DNA of 41,248 nt from Candidatus Omnitrophota bacterium. Its GTDB lineage: Bacteria > Omnitrophota > Gorgyraeia > JAHJTE01. The stretch spans positions 1 through 41,248 of the forward strand of contig JAGVEL010000010.1 of NCBI GenBank assembly GCA_020058285.1, written 5' to 3'. Below, piece by piece: positions 32,905 through 41,248 of this stretch; the stretch's first letter is position 1; every line of letters begins with the position of its first letter. Both the position numbers and the translations under genes were made by a program. The notes beneath the pieces are model-generated. The model was not told where the DNA came from and ran no database searches. It was given only the letters and a program-made list of their open reading frames with translations.

Positions 32905-34383
32905 GTGCCCGCCTGTATGAAACTAAAATTAGCTGACCTTAAAAAAATCGTATATCTGGAAAAAGTCTTTTTTTTAGCCAAGAAGAGAAAGTTTAATATT
33001 TATCTCGTTGGCGGGGCCATTCGTGATTGTATTCTCGGCCGGGATAGAGAATATCTTGATTTTGATTTTGCAGTTAATAAAAATTCCCTAAACTTTGCTA
33101 AACAAGTTGCCCGGCTTCTCAAATCGCCGTTTGTTTTATTGGATGAGCCGCATGGTTGCGCACGGGTAATTTTCAAACAGAAAGGTTTCTTGGTCAATCT
33201 TGATTTCTCAGATTTTCGCGCCAAGACGATTGAGCAGGATTTAGGGGCGAGAGACTTCAGGATTAATGCCCTGGCTTTAAACCTTAAAGATATTTTCTCT
33301 GTCAATAATATAAATATTAAACAAGCGATTATTGATCCATATTGCGGCCAGCAGGACATTAGAAAGAAGCTGGTGCGCCTAATCGATAAGCAGAACTTTC
33401 AGGAAGATCCTTTACGAATGCTGCGCGCTTTTAGCCTTGCCGGCCGGCTTAATTTTAAGATTGAAAATAAAACATTTAGCGAGATTAAAAAAAATAAGTC
33501 GCAAATCCGGCGCTCGGCTGCTGAACGCATCCGCGAAGAGCTTTTTAAAATATTTTCACTAGCCGATTCTTATGCAACTATAAAATTATTGGACAAAACT
33601 GGCATGTTTTCAGAAATTTTTCCTGAGATTAAGCCGATGAAAAACCTCAAGCAGGGCGCATATCACCACCTTGATGTCTGGAAGCATAGTCTACAAACAC
33701 TAATCGAGCTTGAGAAAATAATTAATAATCCAGGCTTTAGAAAAAAAACTGAATTTAATAAATATCTCAATTTTGAAATAGGCGGCGGTCATTCTCGGAT
33801 AGCAATTCTTAAGTTGGTAAGTTTGCTACACGATATTGGAAAACCTGCGACATTTAGGAGAGAGAAGAATAAGATTCATTTTTACGGCCACGAACGCGTA
33901 GGCGCAAAAATTTCTCAGGATATTGCAAATCAGTTGAAGTTGTCATCTAAAGAGATAAAGGCTATTAAGTTGTTAATCTATGCGCATTTGCGTCCCGGGT
34001 TTATGGCCGATATACTTGACCTAAGTAGGCGCGCTATTTTTCGTTATTTTCGCGATTGTCAGGACGAGGCAGCCAGTGTTGCGCTTCTTTCTTTAGCTGA
34101 CCAGCGCGCTACGCGCGGCAGGCTTACAAGATCTAACCAACGCAAAAGACACGAGGAACTTATTAGATTTTTGATAAGAGAATTCTTTAAGCATTTGCAC
34201 GAAGAAAAGATAACTCCGTTAATCAATGGTCATGATGTTATGAAGCATCTTTTACTTGCCCCCGGACCGATAATTGGCAAAATATTAACTGAAGTAAATG
34301 AGGCCCACGCCGAAGGCGAGATTAAAACAAAACCCCAGGCATTAGATTGGGCAAAAAAGTTTTATGCAAGAACTCAAAATTAA
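32905..34383 (+). CDS. CCA-adding enzyme / poly(A) polymerase family with HD domain
   Basis: The 492-residue protein has a class II nucleotidyltransferase head with [13 protein letters not shown] near residue 32 and the metal-binding [24 protein letters not shown] of the neck follows near residue 170, and an HD domain with [11 protein letters not shown] near residue 310. It could add CCA to tRNAs, and the tRNA-Phe gene here lacks an encoded CCA. Whether it is a full CCA or an A-adding enzyme is not decided by sequence. The start is uncertain: GTG 32905 or ATG 32917, neither with a good ribosome binding site. Confidence 0.9.
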   Translation: MPACMKLKLADLKKIVYLEKVFFLAKKRKFNIYLVGGAIRDCILGRDREYLDFDFAVNKNSLNFAKQVARLLKSPFVLLDEPHGCARVIFKQKGFLVNLDFSDFRAKTIEQDLGARDFRINALALNLKDIFSVNNINIKQAIIDPYCGQQDIRKKLVRLIDKQNFQEDPLRMLRAFSLAGRLNFKIENKTFSEIKKNKSQIRRSAAERIREELFKIFSLADSYATIKLLDKTGMFSEIFPEIKPMKNLKQGAYHHLDVWKHSLQTLIELEKIINNPGFRKKTEFNKYLNFEIGGGHSRIAILKLVSLLHDIGKPATFRREKNKIHFYGHERVGAKISQDIANQLKLSSKEIKAIKLLIYAHLRPGFMADILDLSRRAIFRYFRDCQDEAASVALLSLADQRATRGRLTRSNQRKRHEELIRFLIREFFKHLHEEKITPLINGHDVMKHLLLAPGPIIGKILTEVNEAHAEGEIKTKPQALDWAKKFYARTQN

Positions 34384-35227
34384 AACTACAGTTATAAAGG
34401 TAATCCGGGCAGATATAACGAAATTCAAAACTCAGGCAGTAGTCATTCCAAACCGCTCAATAGAACCCGGACAAATTTTAACAACGAAAGATAAGCTCAA
34501 GCGCTTGGTTATTTATGCTAATTCGCAGGGAAGGGATTTACAAAGTTGCGAGGATAATTTAAGGAAAACTTGTTTTAATGCTTTAAAAATAGCCAGCCAA
34601 AAAAGGCTTAAAACGCTCGGGTTTAGCGAGCTCAATCTGATGATGAGTAATTTTAACTCTAGTCATTGTGCAAAAGTTATGGCTCAAGAGGTATTAAAAC
34701 ACATAAAACTTGACGATAGCAGCCTTAAACAAATCTTCTTTGTGGCAAGCGATGATAAAACCTTTAAGATTTTTAAAGATATAGTTTTTAGTTACCTGGA
34801 TTATATTATTAACAAACTCTCTCAAGGTCCGTTTTCTACTGTGGATATTATTATTGAAGTCCCGCAAAAACATAGCGAAAAAGCAATTGTGTTGATTGAG
34901 AGGAGTAATCCGCCGTTTGGCTGGGCAATCCCGGGTGGTTTTGTTGATTATGAGGAAAGTCTGGAGGATACAGCTAGGCGTGAAGCAAAGGAAGAGACTG
35001 GCCTTGACATATATGATTTAAAACAGTTTCATGTCTATTCGCAACCCGGTAGAGATCCGCGTTTCCATACTATCACTACTGTGTTTACAGCCAAAGCCGA
35101 AGGCGTACCGAAAGCAGATTCTGATGCTAAAAATATCGGCAAATTTACTTTAAGCAAAATTAGAAAAATGAAACTGGCTTTTGATCATAATAAAGTTATT
35201 GAAGATTATTTCAAATCGACAGAATAA
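34364..35227 (+). CDS. Macro-like domain fused to Nudix hydrolase
   Basis: In this 287-residue protein, residues 8-150 resemble a degenerate macro domain ([19 protein letters not shown], then an alanine-poor [18 protein letters not shown] helix and [17 protein letters not shown]). Residues 158-285 are a Nudix domain with the box [20 protein letters not shown] and EETG, which keeps the REXXEE core. Nudix enzymes of this type include ADP-ribose pyrophosphatases, and macro domains bind ADP-ribose, so the two could act on one ligand; this is inference. The usual macro glycine loops are not obvious. It overlaps the preceding gene by 20 nt. Confidence 0.78.
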   Translation: MQELKIKTTVIKVIRADITKFKTQAVVIPNRSIEPGQILTTKDKLKRLVIYANSQGRDLQSCEDNLRKTCFNALKIASQKRLKTLGFSELNLMMSNFNSSHCAKVMAQEVLKHIKLDDSSLKQIFFVASDDKTFKIFKDIVFSYLDYIINKLSQGPFSTVDIIIEVPQKHSEKAIVLIERSNPPFGWAIPGGFVDYEESLEDTARREAKEETGLDIYDLKQFHVYSQPGRDPRFHTITTVFTAKAEGVPKADSDAKNIGKFTLSKIRKMKLAFDHNKVIEDYFKSTE

Positions 35228-35245
35228 ATCTCTTACGGGGTGAAC

Positions 35246-35392
35246 ATGAAACCGTTTAAAAAACCAAAATATAAATTTGATGTAAAAAAAATAAATATCG
35301 AAGGCCAGGAGATAAACAAGGACAAGGATATAAGTGCTGCTGAGCTTTTTGACGAAATAGTAAAGTCAAAAGCCAGAAAGATACATAGATAA
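35246..35392 (+). CDS. Small protein (48 aa), unrecognised
   Basis: ATG 35246 opens a 48-residue frame ending one base before the next gene. The start is preceded by GGGGTGA. The product is highly charged (Lys and Asp/Glu), begins MKPFKKPKYKFDVKKI and ends SKARKIHR, with an acidic middle helix SAAELFDEIV. It fills the only gap between the Nudix and endonuclease III-like genes. The call rests on position and codon pattern. Confidence 0.5.
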   Translation: MKPFKKPKYKFDVKKINIEGQEINKDKDISAAELFDEIVKSKARKIHR

Positions 35393-35393
35393 A

Positions 35394-36329
35394 ATGCCGC
35401 AAATTAAAGAACTCAAAGATATCTTAGAGAATTTTTATCAGCTGCTTTATTTAAGGTTTGGGCCGCAGCATTGGTGGCCGGCGAAAAGCCCGTTTGAGGT
35501 TATCGTTGGAGCGATACTGACTCAGAATACTAATTGGACAAATGTCGAGCGTTCAATTACTAACTTACGTAGAGCAAAATTACTTTCTCCGCGCAAATTA
35601 CGCCGTGTCAACTTAAAACGCTTGGCTCGATTAATCCGCTCCTCGGGTTATTTTAACCTCAAAGCCAAACGGCTTAAAAATTTCACTAATTTTTTATTTA
35701 GCCGCTACGACGGGAGTCTAAACCGGATGTTTAATACAGATCCCTGGAGCCTGCGCGCTGAACTATTGCAGGTAACCGGAATTGGGCCGGAGACTGCGGA
35801 TTCGATCCTTCTTTATGCCGGCGAAAAGCCTATTTTTGTAATTGATACCTACACCAAAAGATTTCTTTTGCGCCACAATCTTATAGATGCTGACGCAACT
35901 TATTCTCAGGCGCAGGATATATTTTTAGATAATCTTCAGTCAGACGTTGTGCTGTTTAAAGAGTTTCACGCTTTAATTGTCCGCTTGGCCAAAGAATTTT
36001 GCAAGACAAATGCCCATTGCCAGAGTTGCCCACTTGAAGAAACAATGAAGGATATAAATTATATTTGTGATTCTTGTGGTGCGGATTTAAAGCATCCCCG
36101 GCAGCGCTACATCTTAAAGATTCAGCTATATGCCAGCCCTGAGGTTGAGTTGACCCGGGAAGATTTAAAAAGAAATACCCAGGTGGAATTAAGGCGGCTC
36201 TTAAAACAACTCGAAACCATGGATGTGCGTAAAATCCAAGAAGAGGTATTTGTTTCCTATAAGCTTATACTGTGCAAGAAATGCCGCGATACATTTAACG
36301 AACGCATAAAACATAAGGAATTTGTATAA
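35394..36329 (+). CDS. Endonuclease III-like HhH-GPD protein with C-terminal zinc-ribbon-like domain
   Basis: In this 311-residue protein, residues 10-215 match the HhH-GPD DNA-repair family: FEVIVGAILTQNTNWTNVE, helix-hairpin-helix VTGIGPETADSILLYA near residue 130, and the catalytic Asp in FVIDTYTKR. The Lys of bifunctional Nth (GRKTA) is replaced by Glu (GPETA), which suggests a monofunctional glycosylase. The iron-sulfur loop keeps only FCKTNAHCQSC, short of four Cys. Residues 223-311 add a second domain with CDSCGAD and CKKCRDTF pairs, likely a zinc ribbon. The DNA substrate is unknown. Confidence 0.82.
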   Translation: MPQIKELKDILENFYQLLYLRFGPQHWWPAKSPFEVIVGAILTQNTNWTNVERSITNLRRAKLLSPRKLRRVNLKRLARLIRSSGYFNLKAKRLKNFTNFLFSRYDGSLNRMFNTDPWSLRAELLQVTGIGPETADSILLYAGEKPIFVIDTYTKRFLLRHNLIDADATYSQAQDIFLDNLQSDVVLFKEFHALIVRLAKEFCKTNAHCQSCPLEETMKDINYICDSCGADLKHPRQRYILKIQLYASPEVELTREDLKRNTQVELRRLLKQLETMDVRKIQEEVFVSYKLILCKKCRDTFNERIKHKEFV

Positions 36330-36353
36330 CAAAAATTTTTCTTTGGAGAAAAA

Positions 36354-37430
36354 ATGTTAAAGATCGGAATAATTGGACTGCCGCAAACCGGTAAGAAGGA
36401 ATTATTCAAACTTCTCATCGGCTCTGTTTCTTCTAGCCACACCCTTGTACCAGACAAAATCAATCTCGGCGTTGCCCAGATAAAGGACTTACGTTTTGAT
36501 TTTTTAGTAAACCTTTATAAATCTAAAAAAACCACACGGGCTAAGGTTGACGTTGCATTGCTGCCTAAAATAGAAAAAGACACGATTACCAAAGGCGATA
36601 TTTTTAAGGATTTATCCAACATGGATGCACTTTGTCATGTTGTTCGCGCTTTTAAGAATGATTCTGTTTATCACGTAAAAGGTACAATAGACCCCCAGCG
36701 CGACATCCGGGAAGTTAATTCTGAACTGATTATGCATGATTTGATTTTTATCGAAAAACGATTGCAGCGTATCAAGGAGATGAGCACCAGGGTAAAAGAT
36801 GAGGCAAGCGCTAAGGAGAGTTTAATACTTTTAAAATTAACTGAGCAACTCAATAAAGAATTGCCCTTGCGCTTGTTGCAATTAGAGTCGCAAGATTTGA
36901 AAATTTTATCCGGCTATCCGCTTTTAACCTTAAAACAAATGATTGTTGTGCTTAATATTTCCGAAGAGGATTTAAAATCGGAGAATTTATTAACGCAATT
37001 TGAAGAAAAATTTTCAGAGCAAAAGGTTTTCTTTATGCAAGCCTGCTTAAAAATAGAAACGGAGATTGCCAGCCTAGGGTCAGAATCGGAAAAAAAAGAA
37101 TTTTTAGCTGCTCTGGGGATTCGCGAGCCAGCCATTGATTGTCTTACCCGGCTTTGTGTAAAAGCGCTTGGCCGGATATCGTTCTTTACAGCCGGGCCTC
37201 AAGAAATAAGGCAATGGACGATTTCCTACGGCTCGAGTGCGTTAGAAGCTGCTGGCGCAATACACTCTGATTTAGAACGCGGATTTATTCGGGCTGAAGT
37301 TATGCATTATGCTGATTTAGAAGAAATAGGTTGCGAAGATAAGCTAAAGATTGCCGGTAAATACTATTCTAATGGAAAAGAATACAAGATCGAAGACGGC
37401 GATATTATATTTATAAGATTTAGCGTTTAA
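36354..37430 (+). CDS. Degenerate YchF/Obg-like GTPase relative with C-terminal TGS domain
   Basis: This 358-residue protein follows the YchF plan: a P-loop region at the N-terminus, DALCHVVRAFKND and GTIDPQRDIREVNSELI in the middle, a coiled coil, and a C-terminal TGS-like domain (IHSDLERGFIRAEVMHYADL and GKYYSNGKEYKIEDGDIIFI). The P-loop reads GLPQTGKKELF, so the usual Ser/Thr after GK is Lys. The DIAGL switch is absent. Nucleotide binding is probably weak or lost. No intact ychF is seen in the window. Confidence 0.82.
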   Translation: MLKIGIIGLPQTGKKELFKLLIGSVSSSHTLVPDKINLGVAQIKDLRFDFLVNLYKSKKTTRAKVDVALLPKIEKDTITKGDIFKDLSNMDALCHVVRAFKNDSVYHVKGTIDPQRDIREVNSELIMHDLIFIEKRLQRIKEMSTRVKDEASAKESLILLKLTEQLNKELPLRLLQLESQDLKILSGYPLLTLKQMIVVLNISEEDLKSENLLTQFEEKFSEQKVFFMQACLKIETEIASLGSESEKKEFLAALGIREPAIDCLTRLCVKALGRISFFTAGPQEIRQWTISYGSSALEAAGAIHSDLERGFIRAEVMHYADLEEIGCEDKLKIAGKYYSNGKEYKIEDGDIIFIRFSV

Positions 37431-37435
37431 GTTTT

Positions 37436-38512
37436 ATGAGCAAAGCCCGAGTATATTTTATAAAAATAGATACAGACTACTCTCCTGCCCAAATTTCGCA
37501 AAGTTTGCAAAATTTATTAGAAGTAAGCAAAGTTCTAGAGCAGTCAATAGCCAAGAGTAGCCGGGTAGCAGTAAAAATGCATTTTGGCGACGAAGGAAAT
37601 ACCGGATATGTTCTACCGCAATACGTAAAAATTATTTTAGACTATCTTAAACAGCTTAAAGTCAAAGCTTTTCTTACTGATTCAAATACGCTGTATAAAG
37701 GAAAAAGGTCAGATAGTAAGTCGCATTTGAAACTTGCTGGGGAGCATGGGTTCAAAAAAGAGAAATTAAATACACCGATTAAAATTGATGATGAAACAAA
37801 ATCCGGAGCCGTAGTTGAAGTTAAGATAAATGGAGAATTTATAAAAAAAGCCAAGATTATTAAGAGCATTTTTGAGGCTGATTGTTTGGTTGGTATTGCA
37901 CATTTTAAGGGCCACATTATGACTGGTTTTGGAGGAGCGATTAAGAATATAGGAATGGGCGCCGCCAGCCGGCAGGGAAAGTTAGAGCAGCACTCAACAG
38001 TCAGCCCAGTAGTTTATGAGGATGCTTGTATTGCTTGCGCTAAATGCCTTGCGGTTTGTCCGGTTGGGGCAATTTTTATGCAAGGAAATAAAGCGCAAAT
38101 CAAAGATAATATTTGTATTGGCTGCGCAACATGCATTGGTGTATGCGAAAAAAAAGCTATTGATGTTAATTGGCAGCAAGGTGCGCATATTATTCAACAA
38201 AAGATGGCGGAGTATGCACAAGCCGCGCTTATGAATAAGAAGAAAAATAGCGCTTTTATAAATTTTGCGATTAAGATTACCAAAGAATGCGATTGTCTGG
38301 CCAAGGATGACCCGCGGGTTTGTGAAGATGTGGGAATATTTACTTCGTTTGATCCAGTGGCTATAGATAAGGCGTGTTTAGATTTGATTAACAAATACTC
38401 AAAAAGTGATTTGTTCCGGGTTCTCCATCCAGACAGAGATTATAGTATTCAACTAATCCACGCAGAAAAAATTGGCTTAGGAACTCTTGATTATGAGCTG
38501 ATTAAGGTATAG
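37436..38512 (+). CDS. DUF362 protein with two [4Fe-4S] clusters
   Basis: In this 358-residue protein, residues 1-190 match DUF362 (VAVKMHFGDEGNTGYV near residue 44, HFKGHIMTGFGGAIKNIGMG near residue 160). Residues 195-240 carry two ferredoxin motifs, CIACAKCLAVCP and CIGCATCIGVC. A C-terminal DUF362 tail follows, with DVGIFTSFDPVAIDKA. A further Cys cluster (CDCLAKDDPRVC) lies near residue 282. Its function is unknown but likely redox-linked. It starts 5 nt after the YchF-like gene. Confidence 0.88.
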   Translation: MSKARVYFIKIDTDYSPAQISQSLQNLLEVSKVLEQSIAKSSRVAVKMHFGDEGNTGYVLPQYVKIILDYLKQLKVKAFLTDSNTLYKGKRSDSKSHLKLAGEHGFKKEKLNTPIKIDDETKSGAVVEVKINGEFIKKAKIIKSIFEADCLVGIAHFKGHIMTGFGGAIKNIGMGAASRQGKLEQHSTVSPVVYEDACIACAKCLAVCPVGAIFMQGNKAQIKDNICIGCATCIGVCEKKAIDVNWQQGAHIIQQKMAEYAQAALMNKKKNSAFINFAIKITKECDCLAKDDPRVCEDVGIFTSFDPVAIDKACLDLINKYSKSDLFRVLHPDRDYSIQLIHAEKIGLGTLDYELIKV

Positions 38513-38520
38513 AATAAGTG

Positions 38521-38650
38521 AGGTTCAAACTTACCCCCCACCTTTTATTTATTCAAGTATTTTGGTATATTCTTGAATACCTAAAAAGGTGAGGGATTAA
38601 TTCCCCCGCCGCATTCTTGCAGAATGCAATGGGCGGGGTCATTAAAGGAG
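38521..38650 (+). promoter_or_regulatory. Compound hairpin element, copy C, leader of the coiled-coil gene
   Basis: P2 pairs CCCCCCACCTTTT (38534-38546) with 38584-38595. A 69-nt block is almost identical to copy B (three differences by eye), including the TATTTTGGTATATT loop. P3 is CCCCGCC (38604-38610) with GGCGGGG (38632-38638) around an inner GCATTC/GAATGC hairpin. TCATTAAAGGAG follows directly. P1 is only a 5-bp TAAGT/ACTTA. P2 matches copy B while P3 is unrelated in sequence to copies A and B. Confidence 0.6.
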
Positions 38651-38656
38651 ACTAAT

Positions 38657-39619
38657 ATGGATTCTCTAATGCAGATTCTTATAAGTATTTTTTCTCCCCA
38701 GGTTTTCTGGCCGATTGTCGGCGTTTTAAGCATCAGTTCCATCATCGTAATAATATTTTCATTTTTTTCGGATAATAAAACAACACAAATAGATTCAGAT
38801 GTGCGCAAAAAGATTGCTGAGCTATCTTTAGAGATTTCCAATAAGGATACTGAATTAAAAAGTTTAAAGGATAAATCAGGCGTCAAAGAGGTAGAATTGC
38901 GCAAGCAATTAACCAGATTAGAAGAGCTAATTAATGAGAACGAGGCTAGTAAATTAAAAATAAAAACCTTAGAAGCTACGCTAAAAGAAAAAGAAGAGAT
39001 ATTAGGCAAAGGCAATCAAAATCAGGAGGAGGCCGAGAAAAAAAATAAAGAAATCCAATCAGAAATAGAGCGGATAAAAAAAGAAACTACGCTAAAAATA
39101 GAAATGTATAATGGCCTTAAGAGCCAATATGATGAATTAGAAGGTCAAATTACAGATAAGGCGAAGAAACTCCAAGAGGAACAGGATAAGAACAAAAAAT
39201 CTCAGGAGGAAATCGCGCAACTGCAAAAAAAACTAGCTGATGCGCTTAAAGGGCTAAACGAAGTACGTCAGGAGAAGAAATCAACAGAATCAAATCTCGC
39301 ATCAGCTGTTAAGCCTGAGCTAGAAAATTTACAGGAGCCAGAGAAGAAAGAAGCGCCACAACTCCATGTACCTAGGCCGGATAAGGGAAAAGTACAGGCA
39401 AGCACTGTGCAAGAGAGTTTAGACAAAACAAAGCAACCGCCCAAATCCGACGCAAAAGTAAGATTAGCCCAGGTTATGCAGGAAGCAGCAAAAGTTGCGG
39501 CGAAATTAGAAGAGAAGAAAAAGTCTGAAGAGGAAAAGAAAAATATACCGCCAGCGCCAAATGTTTTGCCACCCGATAATCAACAAGGAAACCAACCCGG
39601 CCCGGCTCCATTGCCGTAG
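38657..39619 (+). CDS. Membrane-anchored coiled-coil protein with Pro-rich tail
   Basis: The product is about 320 residues. Residues 13-36 are a membrane helix. A long coiled coil follows from about 45 to 215, rich in Glu and Lys (KIAELSLEISNKDTELKSL). After it comes a Lys/Glu/Ala-rich segment and a Pro/Asn/Gln tail ending PGPAPLP. ATG 38657 is chosen because AAGGAG at 38645-38650 is six bases upstream. I recognise no family. It may be a structural envelope or scaffold protein. Confidence 0.7.
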   Translation: MDSLMQILISIFSPQVFWPIVGVLSISSIIVIIFSFFSDNKTTQIDSDVRKKIAELSLEISNKDTELKSLKDKSGVKEVELRKQLTRLEELINENEASKLKIKTLEATLKEKEEILGKGNQNQEEAEKKNKEIQSEIERIKKETTLKIEMYNGLKSQYDELEGQITDKAKKLQEEQDKNKKSQEEIAQLQKKLADALKGLNEVRQEKKSTESNLASAVKPELENLQEPEKKEAPQLHVPRPDKGKVQASTVQESLDKTKQPPKSDAKVRLAQVMQEAAKVAAKLEEKKKSEEEKKNIPPAPNVLPPDNQQGNQPGPAPLP

Positions 39620-39632
39620 TTTATCCTAAGAA

Positions 39633-39920
39633 ATGTTTGATAAAATAAAAGATTTAATGCAATTGCAGGGTAAGCTTCAGGAGCTAAAAAAACAACTAGC
39701 TGCATCTTATGCCGACTTAGAGTGGTTCTCTGGAAAGATGAAAATGCGCATAAATGGCAATCAGGAAATTATTCGTTTAGAAATAGAGCCGTCATTATTT
39801 TCCGATATTGATTTAAATAATAAACTTCTTAGATGTATCAACGAAGCTATCCAAAAATCCCAGTCACTCGCTGCAAAAGCAGCTAAAGAGATAACCGGGT
39901 TCACTTTTCCTGGTTTGTAA
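39633..39920 (+). CDS. YbaB/EbfC-family nucleoid-associated protein
   Basis: The 95-residue protein has the YbaB plan: an N-terminal helix (KIKDLMQLQGKLQELKKQL), a central beta pair with MKMRINGNQEIIRLEIEP, and a C-terminal helix with LLRCINEAIQKSQ. YbaB binds DNA as a dimer and often lies near recR/dnaX, which are not visible here. The length is typical. Confidence 0.88.
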   Translation: MFDKIKDLMQLQGKLQELKKQLAASYADLEWFSGKMKMRINGNQEIIRLEIEPSLFSDIDLNNKLLRCINEAIQKSQSLAAKAAKEITGFTFPGL

Positions 39921-39952
39921 AACTAAAACCTCAAAATTAATCTTACCTTTAA

Positions 39953-40693
39953 GTGCATATGCGTTTATACGGGAAAAATCCAGTGTTGGAACGCCTGAAA
40001 AGCGCCAGCCAGACGATACGCAAGATTATTATAAGGAAAGGCGTAAACTTGGAAAATATTGTGCGCCTCGCTCGGGAGAAGGATATTAATTTAACCCATA
40101 TGCCCGAGGATAAATTCCGCAATTTTACGCAAGGCCTACATTGTCAAGGCGTGGTTGCCGAGGTAGATAAGTTTGCCTATAATTACCTGGAAGATTTTTT
40201 AGACCGCAAAGACGATGAATTACTCACGATAGTTTTTTTAGACCATATAACTGATCCTCAGAATCTTGGCTCGATAATTCGTAGTTTGGCTTGTTTTGGG
40301 GATTTTGCCCTGGTTATTCCTAAGCATGAGAGCGTGAGTATTACTGAGACAGTGTTGCGCGTTGCCTGTGGTGGAGAAAGTTTTGTGCCTATCGCTTTAA
40401 TTCCCAATCTTTCCGTGGGTTTAGAGCTTGTAAAAAAAAGAGGTTATTGGGTGGCTGGTGCAGTAGCTGATGGCGGCAGCAGCCTTCTAGAGGCAAAAAT
40501 TCTTTTCCCTTTAGCTTTAGTAATGGGTTCTGAGGATAAAGGAATCAGAATGGCGTTGCGCAATCATCTGGATTTATCTCTCACCCTGCCTATGCCTGGC
40601 GTAGGTATATCATTTAATGTTGCAACAGCTACGGCAATTTTTTGTTATGAAATCTTCAGACAAAAACACAAAGGAAAATTCACCTGTGATTAA
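39953..40693 (+). CDS. SpoU-type rRNA 2'-O-methyltransferase (RlmB-like)
   Basis: In this 246-residue protein, the N-terminal substrate-binding domain begins LYGKNPVLERLKS. The SPOUT catalytic domain has FLDHITDPQNLGSIIRSLACFG near residue 101, LVMGSEDKGI near residue 188 and LPMPGVGISFNVATATAIF near residue 216. These three motifs form the knot that binds SAM. RlmB methylates G2251 of 23S rRNA; a TrmH-type role cannot be excluded. The start is GTG 39953 or ATG 39959. It overlaps the next gene. Confidence 0.92.
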   Translation: MHMRLYGKNPVLERLKSASQTIRKIIIRKGVNLENIVRLAREKDINLTHMPEDKFRNFTQGLHCQGVVAEVDKFAYNYLEDFLDRKDDELLTIVFLDHITDPQNLGSIIRSLACFGDFALVIPKHESVSITETVLRVACGGESFVPIALIPNLSVGLELVKKRGYWVAGAVADGGSSLLEAKILFPLALVMGSEDKGIRMALRNHLDLSLTLPMPGVGISFNVATATAIFCYEIFRQKHKGKFTCD

Positions 40694-41248
40694 ACAAATT
40701 CTTCCAATACTGCTTGAGGCGGGATTACTAAAAAGAGTTAAACGCAGCGGCTGGTGGGTGGTCGGTATAAACAACCCAGAGACAGTTGCTGAACATAGTT
40801 TTCGCACCAGCTTGATCGGCTATCTATTGGCAAAACAAGAGCATGCCGACCCTTACCCGGTGTTGATGATGACGTTGTTTAATGACTTGCATGAGGCACG
40901 GATTAATGATTTACACAAGATGGCGCAGGCCTATTTTATTGATTTTTCTAAAGCTGAACAAAAGGCATTTAGCCAGCAGATAAAAAATTTGCCAGTGAGC
41001 ATTAGAAATGAATTAGCTAAATTGCAAATTGAATTTTGCTCCCAAAAAAGCCTTGAAGCGATTATTAGCCGTGATGCGGATATATTAGAGTGTTTATTGC
41101 AGGCAAAAGAATATTATGAACAAGGCGCGCGATTAGCAAAGAATTTTTTCAAGCAAGCGCCAAGACATTTAAAGACAAAATCAGCCAAAGCGCTCTGGCG
41201 CCAGATACAAAGATGCAAAGTGGATAAATGGTGGCAGGCCATAGCAGA
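40686..41248 (+). CDS. HD-domain phosphohydrolase, YfbR/HDDC2-like (3' truncated)
   Basis: The frame is open to the window end (about 187 residues). It begins IKQILPILLEAGLLKRVKR, then ETVAEHSFRTSLIGYLLA, the metal-binding motif region LFNDLHEARINDLHK and SRDADILECLLQAKEYYEQG. These fit the HD_3/YfbR group, several of which are 5'-nucleotidases. The first HD histidine appears as Asn (ND). GTG 40686 is preferred over ATG 40647, because AAGGAAA lies eight bases upstream; it overlaps the methylase gene by 8 nt. Confidence 0.82.
   Translation, partial: MIKQILPILLEAGLLKRVKRSGWWVVGINNPETVAEHSFRTSLIGYLLAKQEHADPYPVLMMTLFNDLHEARINDLHKMAQAYFIDFSKAEQKAFSQQIKNLPVSIRNELAKLQIEFCSQKSLEAIISRDADILECLLQAKEYYEQGARLAKNFFKQAPRHLKTKSAKALWRQIQRCKVDKWWQAIA

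Overview
The window is an AT-rich, densely packed bacterial chromosome segment. Almost every gene is on the plus strand, and start and stop codons often overlap. No single gene fixes the taxon. Three traits fit an uncultivated, probably anaerobic diderm such as Candidatus Omnitrophota or a neighbouring PVC/CPR-adjacent lineage. The first is an Mrp/Mbh-type membrane module with a hydrogenase-type maturation protease. The second is a set of prepilin-like proteins and small lipoproteins. The third is short palindromic repeats that have landed inside genes. This placement is an inference.

Region 1 (1-5782) is a membrane energy-conversion module. It holds an Mrp antiporter set in A-(MbhD/E)-B-C-D-E-F-G order, a two-cluster ferredoxin subunit and a HycI-type hydrogenase maturation protease. 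This suggests a group 4 hydrogenase or related complex whose catalytic subunits lie outside the window. Region 2 (5784-7509) encodes three exported proteins, one of them a lipoprotein nuclease. Region 3 (7510-8118) has tRNA-Phe, a strong terminator, a hairpin-rich non-coding stretch and tRNA-Thr. Region 4 (8119-12100) encodes an MFS exporter, PurN, a BatD-like protein, enolase and an FtsB-like protein.

Region 5 (12201-12498) is an initiator tRNA-Met gene interrupted in the anticodon loop by a 221-nt group I intron. Region 6 (12615-15995) encodes exported proteins, two lipoproteins and two prepilins, several behind clear sigma-70-type promoters. Region 7 (15996-16523) has no protein gene. It appears to encode an unrecognised structured RNA on the minus strand with its own promoter and terminator, divergent from the purine promoter, with a perfect 14-bp palindrome between the two promoters.

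Region 8 (16524-28737) is a purine biosynthesis cluster: purB, purC, purSSL, a LOG-family gene, purQ, purF, purM, an SPFH gene, purD and purE. With purN upstream this covers much of the route to IMP and AMP; purH and purA are not in the window. Short repeats have inserted in frame into several of these enzymes. Region 9 (28762-32901) resembles the Bacillus ywl-glyA neighbourhood: a Sua5-phosphatase fusion, rpiB, glyA, a dCMP deaminase, nrdR and a DUF151 nuclease. Region 10 (32905-41248) holds RNA and DNA maintenance genes: a CCA-adding enzyme, a macro-Nudix fusion, an endonuclease III relative, a degenerate YchF-like protein, a DUF362 ferredoxin, a coiled-coil protein, YbaB, an RlmB-type methylase and a truncated HD protein.

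The most unusual content is non-coding: the intron-bearing tRNA, the minus-strand RNA candidate, and a three-copy family of compound hairpin elements directly upstream of the ribosome binding sites of the SPFH gene, purE and the coiled-coil gene.
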